From positions 1 to 64,000 of the forward strand of contig JANWYJ010000075.1 of NCBI GenBank assembly GCA_025055115.1: a stretch of 64,000 bases of DNA. Reading direction: 5' to 3'. Both the position numbers and the translations under genes were made by a program. Below the pieces are notes generated by a model. It was not told the origin of the DNA. It did not search any database and saw nothing but the letters and a program-made list of their open reading frames with translations. This DNA is from Gemmata sp. (GTDB taxonomy: Bacteria > Planctomycetota > Planctomycetia > Gemmatales > Gemmataceae). This document shows, one piece after another, positions 34,029 through 42,348 of the stretch (the first letter of the stretch is position 1; each line of letters opens with the position of its first letter).

Positions 34029-34066
34029 GATGTTATGTTGCGCAGCAGGATGTGATGTTCCGCAGC
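34029..34066. repeat. Tandem repeat just past the sialidase stop
   Basis: GATGTTATGTTGCGCAGCAG is followed directly by the similar GATGTGATGTTCCGCAGCCG (about 34029-34066), a 19-20-base unit with a few changes. Confidence 0.75.
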
Positions 34067-34200
34067 CGGCGCAACGGCCTGAAGGAAGGCGACACCGCGG
34101 AGTGTCCCGCGGTCCTGGTGGTGTGAACGTGCGTTAGTAACGCTACGCCCAGGTTTTGGGGAAAATGCTCGTCATTGTTCCCCGTGATGGGGCGCGCCAC

Positions 34201-34313
34201 TTACGCCCCGCCGAAGGCCAGACCCGGTTGCGGGGGCAACATTCACAAGTACGCAAATGATCCATCAACCCTCGACTTACGCTCCGCCGAAGGCCAGACC
34301 CGGTTGCGGGGGC
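34201..34313. repeat. 37-bp copy of the ftsH 3' end, offset 76
   Basis: The last 11 codons plus stop of ftsH (34277-34313) recur at 34201-34237 with a single mismatch. The copy keeps the stop codon and would encode the same residues, [12 protein letters not shown]. It lies beyond the gene end in the convergent gap with the sialidase. Confidence 0.95.
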
Positions 34314-36349
34314 GGCTCAGGCAGCGGTTCGGGGGTCGGAGCGGGCGTGGGCTTGACCGCAGCCGACTTCGAGGGTTCTTTCCGCAGTTCCGAAGCTGGT
34401 ACCCCCGACATGATCAATTCCACTTCCGAGCGATCAATTTCCTCATGTAGCAGCAGCGCATCCTTGATGGCTTCCAACTTGTCGCGGTGGGAGCGGACCA
34501 ATTCGATGGCCCGGGCTTCGGCTTCGGTCAGAATCCGTTGAATTTCTTCATCGATCAGCCGGGCTGTGCCTTCGCTGAAAGTCCGTGACTCGATGATTTC
34601 TTTGCCGAGGAAAACGTGTTCCTCCCCGATTTGATGATACACCGGGCCGAGCCGTTCGCTCATACCAAACTGGGTTACCATAATCCGGGCCAACCGTGTG
34701 GCTTGTTTCAGGTCGCTGACAGCCCCAGAGAGCGGCTCGCCCAGCACGATTTTGTCGGCCGCACGGCCGCCCATGGTCATCACCAGCATGGCGAAGAGTT
34801 CGCTTTGGGAGTGATCGACCCGTTCTTCGGACTGTTGAAAGAGTGTCACTCCGCCGGCACGGCCCCGCGGAATGATGGACACGCGATCCAGTGATTGCGT
34901 CGAGGGCATCAGGTAGGCACACAGGGCATGTCCGGCTTCGTGGTAGGCGGTCCGTTTCTTCTCGGCTTCGGAGAAGGGTTCCTCCCGCATGGCCCCCAGA
35001 CGGACGCGATCGGCCGCGCGGTCGAAGTCGATCTGCTCGATCTTGTTGCGTCCGGCGCGAACGGCCAGCAGGGCGGCTTCGTTGCATAGGTTTTTCAACT
35101 CCGCACCGCTCATGCCCACCATGCTGCGGGCGATCCGCTCCAAATCGACCTGATCGGAGAGCGGTTTATTGCGGGTGTGAACTTTGAGAATCTCCAATCG
35201 GCCTTTCCAGGTTGGGCGATCGACGGTGATGTGCCGGTCGAACCGCCCGGGCCGCAACAGGGCCGCGTCGAGGACATCCGGCCGGTTGGTGGCGGCCATC
35301 ACGATGACCGTTTCGCTGGGTTGGAAACCATCCATTTCCGAGAGAATCTGGTTGAGCGTTTGCTCCCGCTCATCGGAACCGCCGCCGTAACCGGCTCCCC
35401 GCATGCGACCGACCGCGTCGATTTCATCAATGAAGATGACGCACGGGGAATGCTCCTTGGCGGTCCGGAACATATCGCGGACACGGCTGGCCCCCACGCC
35501 CACGAACATTTGAATGAATTCGCTGCCGCTGATGGCGAAAAACGGCACGTTGGCTTCCCCAGCCACCGCTTTGGCCAACAGCGTTTTGCCCGTGCCCGGT
35601 GGGCCGACCAACAAGACCCCCTTGGGAACCTGGGCGCCCATGCGTGTGAATTTGCCGGGGTCTTTGAGATATTCCACCATCTCCGAAAGTTCGCGCTTGG
35701 CGTTCTCCATCCCCGCGACATCGTCGAAGGTGATGCGGCCTTTGCCTTTCTCGTAGCGTTTGGCGGGGCTGCGGATGTAGTTGTTGATGAAACCTCCGCC
35801 CATCGGATCGCGCAAACGCGGTAAAAAGAAAATGACAAACAGCGTGATCAAGCCAAAAACGATCAACAATTGCAGCAACAGCGGCCCCAACCACGGAGTG
35901 GGTTCATCCCGGCGGCTGAGTTTGGTCAGCTCGAATTGGGGTTCCGGTTCGCCTTTGGCCTTGGCTTCGGCGCGAAGTTTTTCCAGGTATTTCCGATCGG
36001 CTTCCTGAATGTCCTTGACGAGCTGATCTTGGTCTTTGGAGGCCGGCAAGTTGACAGTGAAGCGGCCACTTTTCCCCAATTCGAACTTCTTGGCCAATTC
36101 CGAATCGGGGTTACGCACTTCACCTTCTGCCCGATCAGTGCCAATCAGGGTGACGCTTTTGAGTTCACCCGCGTCCATCAATTGTTTGAAGGGCGGGTAG
36201 TAGTCGATCTCTTTATAGTTGTTCCGCATGGTCAGGAAGGCGAAGGCGACCACCCCGACGACGATGAGCACAATCCAGCTCGTCGGGAGAATCGCATTGG
36301 CCTTCTTGGGAGGTGTCGTACCGGGGGGCAGTCCGTCGTGCTGCGGCAT
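34277..36349 (-). CDS. ftsH: ATP-dependent zinc metalloprotease FtsH
   Basis: 690 residues. FtsH degrades membrane and cytoplasmic proteins. Order: N-terminal helix (about 22-40), a periplasmic domain with a charged coiled insert ([23 protein letters not shown], 115-137), a second helix (about 153-177), the AAA module with Walker A GPPGTGKT (249-256), Walker [10 protein letters not shown] (306-314), SRH ([21 protein letters not shown]), and the zinc site HEAGH (470-474). The C-terminal tail is Pro/Lys rich and ends [12 protein letters not shown]. The ATG at 36349 has TGAGGAGACGGA before it. Its 3' end is copied downstream. Confidence 0.97.
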   Translation of the reverse strand: MPQHDGLPPGTTPPKKANAILPTSWIVLIVVGVVAFAFLTMRNNYKEIDYYPPFKQLMDAGELKSVTLIGTDRAEGEVRNPDSELAKKFELGKSGRFTVNLPASKDQDQLVKDIQEADRKYLEKLRAEAKAKGEPEPQFELTKLSRRDEPTPWLGPLLLQLLIVFGLITLFVIFFLPRLRDPMGGGFINNYIRSPAKRYEKGKGRITFDDVAGMENAKRELSEMVEYLKDPGKFTRMGAQVPKGVLLVGPPGTGKTLLAKAVAGEANVPFFAISGSEFIQMFVGVGASRVRDMFRTAKEHSPCVIFIDEIDAVGRMRGAGYGGGSDEREQTLNQILSEMDGFQPSETVIVMAATNRPDVLDAALLRPGRFDRHITVDRPTWKGRLEILKVHTRNKPLSDQVDLERIARSMVGMSGAELKNLCNEAALLAVRAGRNKIEQIDFDRAADRVRLGAMREEPFSEAEKKRTAYHEAGHALCAYLMPSTQSLDRVSIIPRGRAGGVTLFQQSEERVDHSQSELFAMLVMTMGGRAADKIVLGEPLSGAVSDLKQATRLARIMVTQFGMSERLGPVYHQIGEEHVFLGKEIIESRTFSEGTARLIDEEIQRILTEAEARAIELVRSHRDKLEAIKDALLLHEEIDRSEVELIMSGVPASELRKEPSKSAAVKPTPAPTPEPLPEPPPQPGLAFGGA

Positions 36350-36361
36350 TCCGTCTCCTCA

Positions 36362-36381
36362 ACGCGGGCGACGACCCGCGT
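36362..36381 (-). promoter_or_regulatory. Hairpin directly upstream of the ftsH ribosome binding site
   Basis: ACGCGGG-N6-CCCGCGT forms a 7-bp perfect stem, ending about 4 bases before GAGGAGA of ftsH. It may be a 5' untranslated control element, or just a stabilising stem. Confidence 0.4.
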
Positions 36382-36556
36382 AGATGGGGGTCGATGAACG
36401 AGTCACCTCAACCCACGTGGGGTTGGGGTTGTGGTAATCATTCCCATTCTACGGCATCGCACAACGCTAAGTGTACCCGGAGTACGTCCGCAACCAATGG
36501 CAGGCCATGACGCCAGCGGCCGTTTCCGGTTCGGCGCGGCCGGAACGGTATGTGGC

Positions 36557-39500
36557 TCAGGGGGTGGCCTCGGGTGTCTCTCCTGGGGATGCGGCAGCGG
36601 GTGGTGGCGTTGTGGCTTCGGCCGTTGCGGCCGGAGCCGTCGCCGCAACATCTGGATTCTCAGAAGGTTGCGGTGTTTTGCCGGGGGGGGGCGGAGGCGG
36701 AGGGGACGGGGCCGACTCGGCTTCGGCTGCCTTGAAGTACGCCGCCAACTCCGCGAACGTGTTCAACGCCGCTTTGCCGGAGCGTTTCTCCGCGCTCAGG
36801 TGGGGCAGAGGTTTGGCTTTCGCGGGTTTGCGCGGGGGCGGCGGGGGCGGCGTTGGCGGGCTGGGTGCAGGGCTGACGGCCGCCGTCGGGGTAGCCGTTG
36901 GTGGGGACGCTGGCCGGGGAGTCGCAGGGGCACCGCCGCGCGATGGGCCACCCGCCGTACGCGGTCGTATGGGTGGACGCTCCGGCCGGGGGGGGCGCGG
37001 CGGGCGTTCCGTGGCCGGTCCGGTCGCTGTACCTGCACCCGCAGTGCTGCGCTCGGCACGCGGTGGACCGCTGGGCCGCCGCTCTTGACCAGGGGGAATC
37101 ATCGACAACGAAATCTTCTTCTCCCCCGCTTTGACATCAATCACCCACACCGTCACCACATCCCCCACGGAAACCACATCGTAGGGGCTTTTGATGTAAC
37201 GGTTGGCCATCTGGCTGATATGGACCAGACCGCTTTCTTTCAGACCAATATCGACAAACGCTCCAAACGGCACCACATTGAGAACGGTGCCTTTGAGTTC
37301 CATACCCGGGGTGATGTCTTCGAGTTTGAGGACACCCGTTTTGAAAATCGGCGGGGGGAGGTCTTCGCGGGGGTCGCGGCCGGGCCGAGCCAGTGACCGG
37401 AAAATATCGTCAAGCGTCGGTTCACCGACACCGAAGCGAGCCGCCAATTCGGGCAACCGGTGGGCGTTGGCGTTGAGCTTGGCCCGCAGCTCCTCCACTT
37501 TGGCTTTGTCACGCAGATCCTCGGGCGTGAAGCCAAACTCGCTGAGAACCTGCCGCGCCACCGGATAGCTTTCCGGGTGAATCCAGGTGGCGTCCAGCGG
37601 ATCGGCGCTTTCGGGGACTTTGAGGAAGCCGGCGGCTTGGATGAAGCGTTTTTCACCCAGACCCGGTACTTGCAACAGCTGCTGCCGGCTGGTGAAAGGC
37701 CCATGTTTTTCGCGATAATGAACGATTTCCCGGGCGACCAGTTGGTTCAACCCCGATACATGCCGCAACAGCGGCACACTGGCGGTATTCAGATGCACCC
37801 CCACTTGGTTGACACTGGACTCGATGACCGCTTCGAGAGATTCTTTCAGTTGTTTGGGCTTCACATCATGTTGATACAGCCCAACTCCGATATGCTGCGG
37901 GTCGATCTTGACCAATTCGGCCAATGGGTCTTGCAAGCGACGGCCGATACTGATGGTGCCGCGGGTGGTGGCATCGAGATCGGGGAATTCTTCGCGGGCA
38001 ATCGGGCTGGCGGAATAATCGCTGGCGCCAGCTTCGATCACGATGATGTACGCGAGGTCTTCGGGCGCCGGCGGCAGCCCTTCCAGCGAGATCGGCGGTT
38101 CGGGTTCTGGTGTCGTGGTGGTCGTAGTCGCCACGGGCACCGCGGCATCGGGGGCGACCGGCGGCAGTGATTCCGCCGGCGCTGGAGCGGCCGGTTCTGT
38201 GGTGGTCGCAGGTGCCAGCGTCACCCCCGCGGGCAGTTCCGTCGAGAGAGTGACCGATTCGGTGGGCAGTGGCGGCGTTTCGATGGCCAGGGTGACGGCG
38301 GTGGGCAGTGGCGCCGCCGTTTCCGCCGGGCTGGGGGGGGGCGGCACGACCGCGACCGGTGGGGGCGAAACCGGAGTGTCGCTGGGAATGGTCGCCGCCG
38401 CCTGTTGCACTTCCAGGGCCGGATTGAGGCGCCGTTCGGCCAGTTCCGCGATCAGTTCTGCTACGAGTTGTTCCGTTTCTCGACAGCCGGTGCCATTGCC
38501 GATGGCAATCACCGAGATCTGATATTTGCGAACGAGCTGTTCTAGCTTCCGTTTGGCAGTTGTGGTGTTTTTCTTTGGCCCGTGGGGATAAATGACCGCG
38601 TCTTCGAGGAATTTGCCGGTTTCATCGAGCACGGCCAACTTGCAGCCGGTCCGAATGCCGGGGTCGATGGCGAGAACTTTTTTGCCGCGTAAGGGAGGTT
38701 GCAACAGCAAGCTTTTGAGATTTTTGGCGAAGACCATGATGGCGTGTTCTTGGGCACGCTCGGTCAGATCGCGGCGCACTTCGCGTTCGAGACTGGGGCG
38801 GATGAGCCGATCGAGAGCATCGAGCATCACCTCGTGCATCAGCTCACGGTGGGGGTGATCGGCGATGTGGAGATGGTAAGCGGCGATTTCCTTGGCCATG
38901 TCGGCGTTGGTGTCGATGCGCACACGCAGAACATTGGCTTTTTCGCCGCGGTTGATGGCCAAGACGCGGTGCGGGGGAATTTCTTTGACCGGTTCGCGGA
39001 AGTTGAAATAAGGTTCGTATTCCCGCCCTTTGCCTTCCGGCAGCGTTTCAATCCGGGTGGCGACCAAAACGCCCGTATCCCAGGTAAAGGCCCGCAGCGG
39101 ACCGCGGACTTCGGCATTGTCCGCGATCATTTCGGCGAGGATGTGCTTGATCCCGGCCAAAACATCATCGGTATTGAGCAGCCACTTGTCCGGGTCCACC
39201 AAGCCGGGCAAGACGGCGTTGAGGTCGGCGACGGCTGGGTCGCGGTTGTAGATGGCTTCGGCGACCGGTCCGAGACCCTTTTCGCGGGCTTCGGTGGCCG
39301 CAGATTTCTTTTTGGGTTTGTAGGGCAGGTAGAGGTCTTCGAGCCGTTTGGGGTTATCGGCGGCGAGGATAGCCTGCGTCAGCGCGTCGGTGAGTTTATT
39401 TTGGAAGGCGATACTGCGCAGGATGGTCCGTTTGCGATCTGCCAAAGCGCGCAAGGCTTTGACGCGCTCTTGGATACGGCGGATGATGTCTTCGTTGAGG

Positions 39501-40192
39501 CCGCCGGTTCGCTCTTTCCGATAGCGGGTGATGAACGGGACGGTGTTCTCTTCGTCCAACAACTGCACAACGGCTTCGACCTGGGCTTTGCGAATTTGCA
39601 GGTCTTGGGCGATGCGCGAAAGATCATGCGGCTGTGGGGCCGGGGGAACATCGGGCACCGGCTGAGGCGGCACAGCGGGTTCGCGGCGTGGCGGAGCCGC
39701 CGCGGGCGGGGCTGACGCGGTGGGGACTCCTTCGCCCCCCGCCGATTCCGCACTCGCGGCCCCTTCTGCCGTAGCTGCGGCCACCGTGACGGCCCCTTCT
39801 GCCGTAGCTGCGGCCACCGTGGCGGCCCCTTCCGCTGTGGCTGCGGCCACCGTGGCGGCCCCTTCCGCTGTGGCTGCGGCTACCGTGACGGCCCCTTCTG
39901 CCGTAGCTGCGGCCACCGTGACGGCCCCTTCTGCCGTAGCCGCGGCCATGCTGCCGTCGTCTGACGCCCCGGCGGTCGGTGCCATTTCCTGCGGCGGTGC
40001 CAGTGGCGTTGCGGGCAGGACTGCAGCGGCCGGTGCGGCTGCTGGTTCCGCAGCGGTGGCTCCGTTGTGGGAAGCCTCTGTCGCGGGTACCGAGGGGGTG
40101 CCCGGTGCCGATTCCGGGGGGGATTCCGCGGGGGATTCCACAGGGTTAGTCGGGGTAGAAGGGGTTGTCGGTGTGGGATCGGACGGAATCAT
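36557..40192 (-). CDS. tex: Tex-family RNA-binding protein, greatly enlarged
   Basis: 1211 residues; ordinary Tex proteins have about 750-800. The Tex core is complete: N-terminal helices (LSRIAQDLQIRKAQVEAVVQLLDEENTVPFITRYRKERTGGL), a YqgF-like RNase H fold (KVLAIDPGIRTGCKLAVLDETG), the helix-hairpin-helix pair (NTASVPLLRHVSGLNQLVAREIVHYREKHGPFTSRQQLLQVPGLGEKRFIQAAGFL) and an S1 domain (ELKGTVLNVVPFGAFVDIGLKESGLVHISQMAN). Three low-complexity parts are added: residues 1-185 with six 11-residue repeats of AAATAEGAVTV type, about 587-708 inside the YqgF fold (Pro/Thr/Ala/Val), and about 1035-1211 (Pro/Arg/Ala). Tex acts in transcription/RNA metabolism. Confidence 0.93.
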   Translation of the reverse strand: MIPSDPTPTTPSTPTNPVESPAESPPESAPGTPSVPATEASHNGATAAEPAAAPAAAVLPATPLAPPQEMAPTAGASDDGSMAAATAEGAVTVAAATAEGAVTVAAATAEGAATVAAATAEGAATVAAATAEGAVTVAAATAEGAASAESAGGEGVPTASAPPAAAPPRREPAVPPQPVPDVPPAPQPHDLSRIAQDLQIRKAQVEAVVQLLDEENTVPFITRYRKERTGGLNEDIIRRIQERVKALRALADRKRTILRSIAFQNKLTDALTQAILAADNPKRLEDLYLPYKPKKKSAATEAREKGLGPVAEAIYNRDPAVADLNAVLPGLVDPDKWLLNTDDVLAGIKHILAEMIADNAEVRGPLRAFTWDTGVLVATRIETLPEGKGREYEPYFNFREPVKEIPPHRVLAINRGEKANVLRVRIDTNADMAKEIAAYHLHIADHPHRELMHEVMLDALDRLIRPSLEREVRRDLTERAQEHAIMVFAKNLKSLLLQPPLRGKKVLAIDPGIRTGCKLAVLDETGKFLEDAVIYPHGPKKNTTTAKRKLEQLVRKYQISVIAIGNGTGCRETEQLVAELIAELAERRLNPALEVQQAAATIPSDTPVSPPPVAVVPPPPSPAETAAPLPTAVTLAIETPPLPTESVTLSTELPAGVTLAPATTTEPAAPAPAESLPPVAPDAAVPVATTTTTTPEPEPPISLEGLPPAPEDLAYIIVIEAGASDYSASPIAREEFPDLDATTRGTISIGRRLQDPLAELVKIDPQHIGVGLYQHDVKPKQLKESLEAVIESSVNQVGVHLNTASVPLLRHVSGLNQLVAREIVHYREKHGPFTSRQQLLQVPGLGEKRFIQAAGFLKVPESADPLDATWIHPESYPVARQVLSEFGFTPEDLRDKAKVEELRAKLNANAHRLPELAARFGVGEPTLDDIFRSLARPGRDPREDLPPPIFKTGVLKLEDITPGMELKGTVLNVVPFGAFVDIGLKESGLVHISQMANRYIKSPYDVVSVGDVVTVWVIDVKAGEKKISLSMIPPGQERRPSGPPRAERSTAGAGTATGPATERPPRPPRPERPPIRPRTAGGPSRGGAPATPRPASPPTATPTAAVSPAPSPPTPPPPPPRKPAKAKPLPHLSAEKRSGKAALNTFAELAAYFKAAEAESAPSPPPPPPPGKTPQPSENPDVAATAPAATAEATTPPPAAASPGETPEATP
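39749..39946 (-). repeat. 33-bp in-frame tandem array in tex (six copies)
   Basis: Six copies of a 33-base unit encoding AAATAEGAVTV or AAATAEGAATV (residues 83-148 of Tex). Copies differ by few bases, pointing to recent expansion. Confidence 0.93.
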
Positions 40193-40351
40193 GATGCGCG
40201 CGTCCTACTGACAGCGGGGGTGGCTCCGGGGGCCGGAGTCGAGACGAACAGGCGACCGAACGACAGATGCCCGGTCGATGCGCCTCCACAAGACTACTGT
40301 TACTTAGTCATGGTTACGACAGCCTTTGGAGGGAGTCAAGGAACAAGCCCT

Positions 40352-40392
40352 ACCCAGGCCGCCGAAGTTCATAGCCGACGGCGGGCCTGGGT
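40352..40392 (-). terminator. Long GC stem between the unknown secreted gene and tex
   Basis: ACCCAGGCCGCCG (40352-40364) pairs with CGGCGGGCCTGGGT (40379-40392) with a one-base bulge: 13 bp around a 14-base loop. It lies after the gene ending at 40607 and before tex on the same strand. The rest of 40193-40606 shows only repeats. Confidence 0.5.
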
Positions 40393-40494
40393 GTCGCTGG
40401 CAGTGGTAGTCTTCCTGGGAGATGACTTTTTCTCCCGGCCTATCCCGCCTTCTTCCAGTTCCAGCACTGCATCGAACAGTCCCAAGACCACCCG

Positions 40495-40613
40495 ATGACG
40501 TCGTCTTCCGGTGTATCACTTCGTCTTCAAGTAAGCCGTACAGTGGATTAGCTGTTCATGTGAGATTCAATTCATGTGAGATTCAATGACGTCGTCTTCC
40601 GGTGTGTCACTTC
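40495..40613. repeat. 28-bp copy of the end of the 40607 gene, offset 91; plus a 17-bp tandem
   Basis: ATGACGTCGTCTTCCGGTGT, one changed base, then TCACTTC occurs at 40586-40613, where TCA (40607-40609) is the gene's stop, and at 40495-40522 with 27 of 28 identical. Between them TTCATGTGAGATTCAA is tandemly doubled (about 40555-40587). Confidence 0.92.
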
Positions 40614-42178
40614 TTTTTTAAGGGAGGTTGTGGGATTTGCACGCGGAGATCGTCGCCGGGTGGGTCATCGTCGAACGTCTTACCGCCGTCGTCTTGGCCA
40701 TTCATTCCCACGCTGTAGAGGAGATAACCCTGGGCGGTGGGCTTGTAGATCAACGGCTGGCCGCTGAACCCATCGTGCGGTACTTGGGCCAGATATTTCG
40801 GTGCCAGATCGGTGAGCTTGTCGGGGTATTTCCCGTTGTCGTTGTGATACGCGGCCAAGGCCAAGGCGATTTGTAGGTTCATGGCAACTTGTTCGGCGCG
40901 TTCTTGAGCCGCAGAAATCCTGCGGATCGCCGGCGCTAACAGACTCATCAGGGTGTTGGCGATCGACCGGGCCACGACCTGCCCCGCCTCGGGGCCTGCG
41001 AGCTGCTTTTTGACTTTCTCGGCGTCGGCCAGTTCTTTTTTGATGGCTTGGAAGTCGTCTTCAATTTTTTGGAATTCCTTGACGCGCGCAGTGCGATCTT
41101 TGATCCGCATGGCCGCTGCCATCCGGTCGTACCACCGGTTGACCGTTTGCAGCATGACGGCCCAATCTAACAGCTCCAAAGCCTTTTCGGTATCAGCAAT
41201 CGGCTTTTCGTCGTCATCGACAATCCCTTTCAACGCTCCCAGGCCGCCGCGGCGGATCATTTGCAGCGAATCCAGCCCCATGAAGCGCTCTGCGAGGTCG
41301 ATTTTGTCAGCCAGAGGGGGGATGGCAGGGAGTTGCTGGATGGCGCGCAGATGGGCCAAGGCTTGCTTCGCGTCCAGGTGCGCGTGTTCGATGTAGGTGA
41401 TGGTGGCCTGGGTGGCTATTTGGCAGATGGCGAAGCCCACCAACGCTTCGATGAGTGTTGCGCCGCGAGCGATCAGACGACCCAAGCGGTGGCACGTGAG
41501 AAGGTCGTCCCAGGCACGCTCGAGCTGGCCGGCGTGGATATGTAACATGGCCCGCAGGGTTAAGGCTTGGGCCAAGTCGCGGCACTTCTGCACACTGGGG
41601 AGCAGCGCCCCGATGAGATGGCTCGATTCACCCTCGGCCCGCCTCGAAACAAGTGGGTTGAAGTACTCGGGGCGTTTCACAGCCTCAGCGACCTTGGCCA
41701 GGTGTTTGTCGTTGACCTTCAGCCATTCGGCGAGGGGGGGGCAGTCATCAGCTTTCCAGGGCCGTTGGTTGAGGCGATATTGGAGGTCTTGGAGGGCTTC
41801 GAGTTTCTCGCCGGTGATACCGAGTTGATCCCGCACGTACTTGTATTGGCTGATGAAATAGTCCCCATCGCGGGGCAAGGGAGGAATGTCCAGCCATTTG
41901 TAGTAGGCGAGGGGAAAGCCATCGCCGCCTTCGGGAGCCGGACCGAGTGCTTCCAGCAGTAGCACTTTGGCGTTGTTGTCGCGGGTGACGTTTTTGCTCA
42001 ACTCGGCATTGAGAGCGGCTTCGTAGTCGATGTAACCGTGTTTGTCGAGTGGCCCGGTGACGAAGGTAGTGTCTTTGCCCAAGGGCAGTTTTGGGGGGGG
42101 CGACGAGGGCTTCTTGTCGTCGGCCGAAAGCCCAAGAACACACGCCCCCAAGAGTGTCGGAACCAGAAGCGATTTCAT
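40607..42178 (-). CDS. Secreted planctomycete protein of unknown function
   Basis: 523 residues. A signal peptide (MKSLLVPTLLGACVLGLSA) precedes a mostly helical body rich in A, L, E and K (WKADDCPPLAEWLKVNDKHLAKVAEAVKRPEYFNPL; QLERAWDDLLTCHRLGRLIARGATLIEALVGFAICQIAT). A charged coiled-coil segment lies around residues 365-400 (KEFQKIEDDFQAIKKELADAEKVKKQL). The last 90 residues, NLQIALALAAYHNDNGKYPDKLTDLAPKYLAQVPHDGFSGQPLIYK...YLLYSVGMNGQDDGG, look like the pseudopilin (GspG-like) C-terminal fold that planctomycetes attach to many exported proteins. No enzymatic motif is visible. Start ATG 42178. Confidence 0.8.
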   Translation of the reverse strand: MKSLLVPTLLGACVLGLSADDKKPSSPPPKLPLGKDTTFVTGPLDKHGYIDYEAALNAELSKNVTRDNNAKVLLLEALGPAPEGGDGFPLAYYKWLDIPPLPRDGDYFISQYKYVRDQLGITGEKLEALQDLQYRLNQRPWKADDCPPLAEWLKVNDKHLAKVAEAVKRPEYFNPLVSRRAEGESSHLIGALLPSVQKCRDLAQALTLRAMLHIHAGQLERAWDDLLTCHRLGRLIARGATLIEALVGFAICQIATQATITYIEHAHLDAKQALAHLRAIQQLPAIPPLADKIDLAERFMGLDSLQMIRRGGLGALKGIVDDDEKPIADTEKALELLDWAVMLQTVNRWYDRMAAAMRIKDRTARVKEFQKIEDDFQAIKKELADAEKVKKQLAGPEAGQVVARSIANTLMSLLAPAIRRISAAQERAEQVAMNLQIALALAAYHNDNGKYPDKLTDLAPKYLAQVPHDGFSGQPLIYKPTAQGYLLYSVGMNGQDDGGKTFDDDPPGDDLRVQIPQPPLKKK

Positions 42179-42264
42179 AAAACACCGTGGGTAAGAGGAT
42201 CATAACCTCGTATCACCATGACGCCACTGCCAATCCCTCACTTCAAGATACAGCGGCTTCGTGC

Positions 42265-42293
42265 TTGACAGAATAGCCCCGATACGCGACGAT
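42265..42293 (+). promoter_or_regulatory. Candidate sigma-70-like promoter for the DUF1549 gene
   Basis: A consensus -35 TTGACA (42265-42270) is followed after 17 bases by GACGAT (42288-42293), a poor -10, 56 bases before the chosen start. Suggestive only. Confidence 0.3.
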
Positions 42294-42348
42294 TCTTATA
42301 CCCGCCAGAGTGATTATCCCACCTTTAGCCCCATTGGGGGATTCTGTT

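Noticed and set aside
38699-39715. 338-codon plus-strand frame opposite tex
   Set aside because: No recognisable motif; it mirrors the Tex coding frame, including its low-complexity edges.
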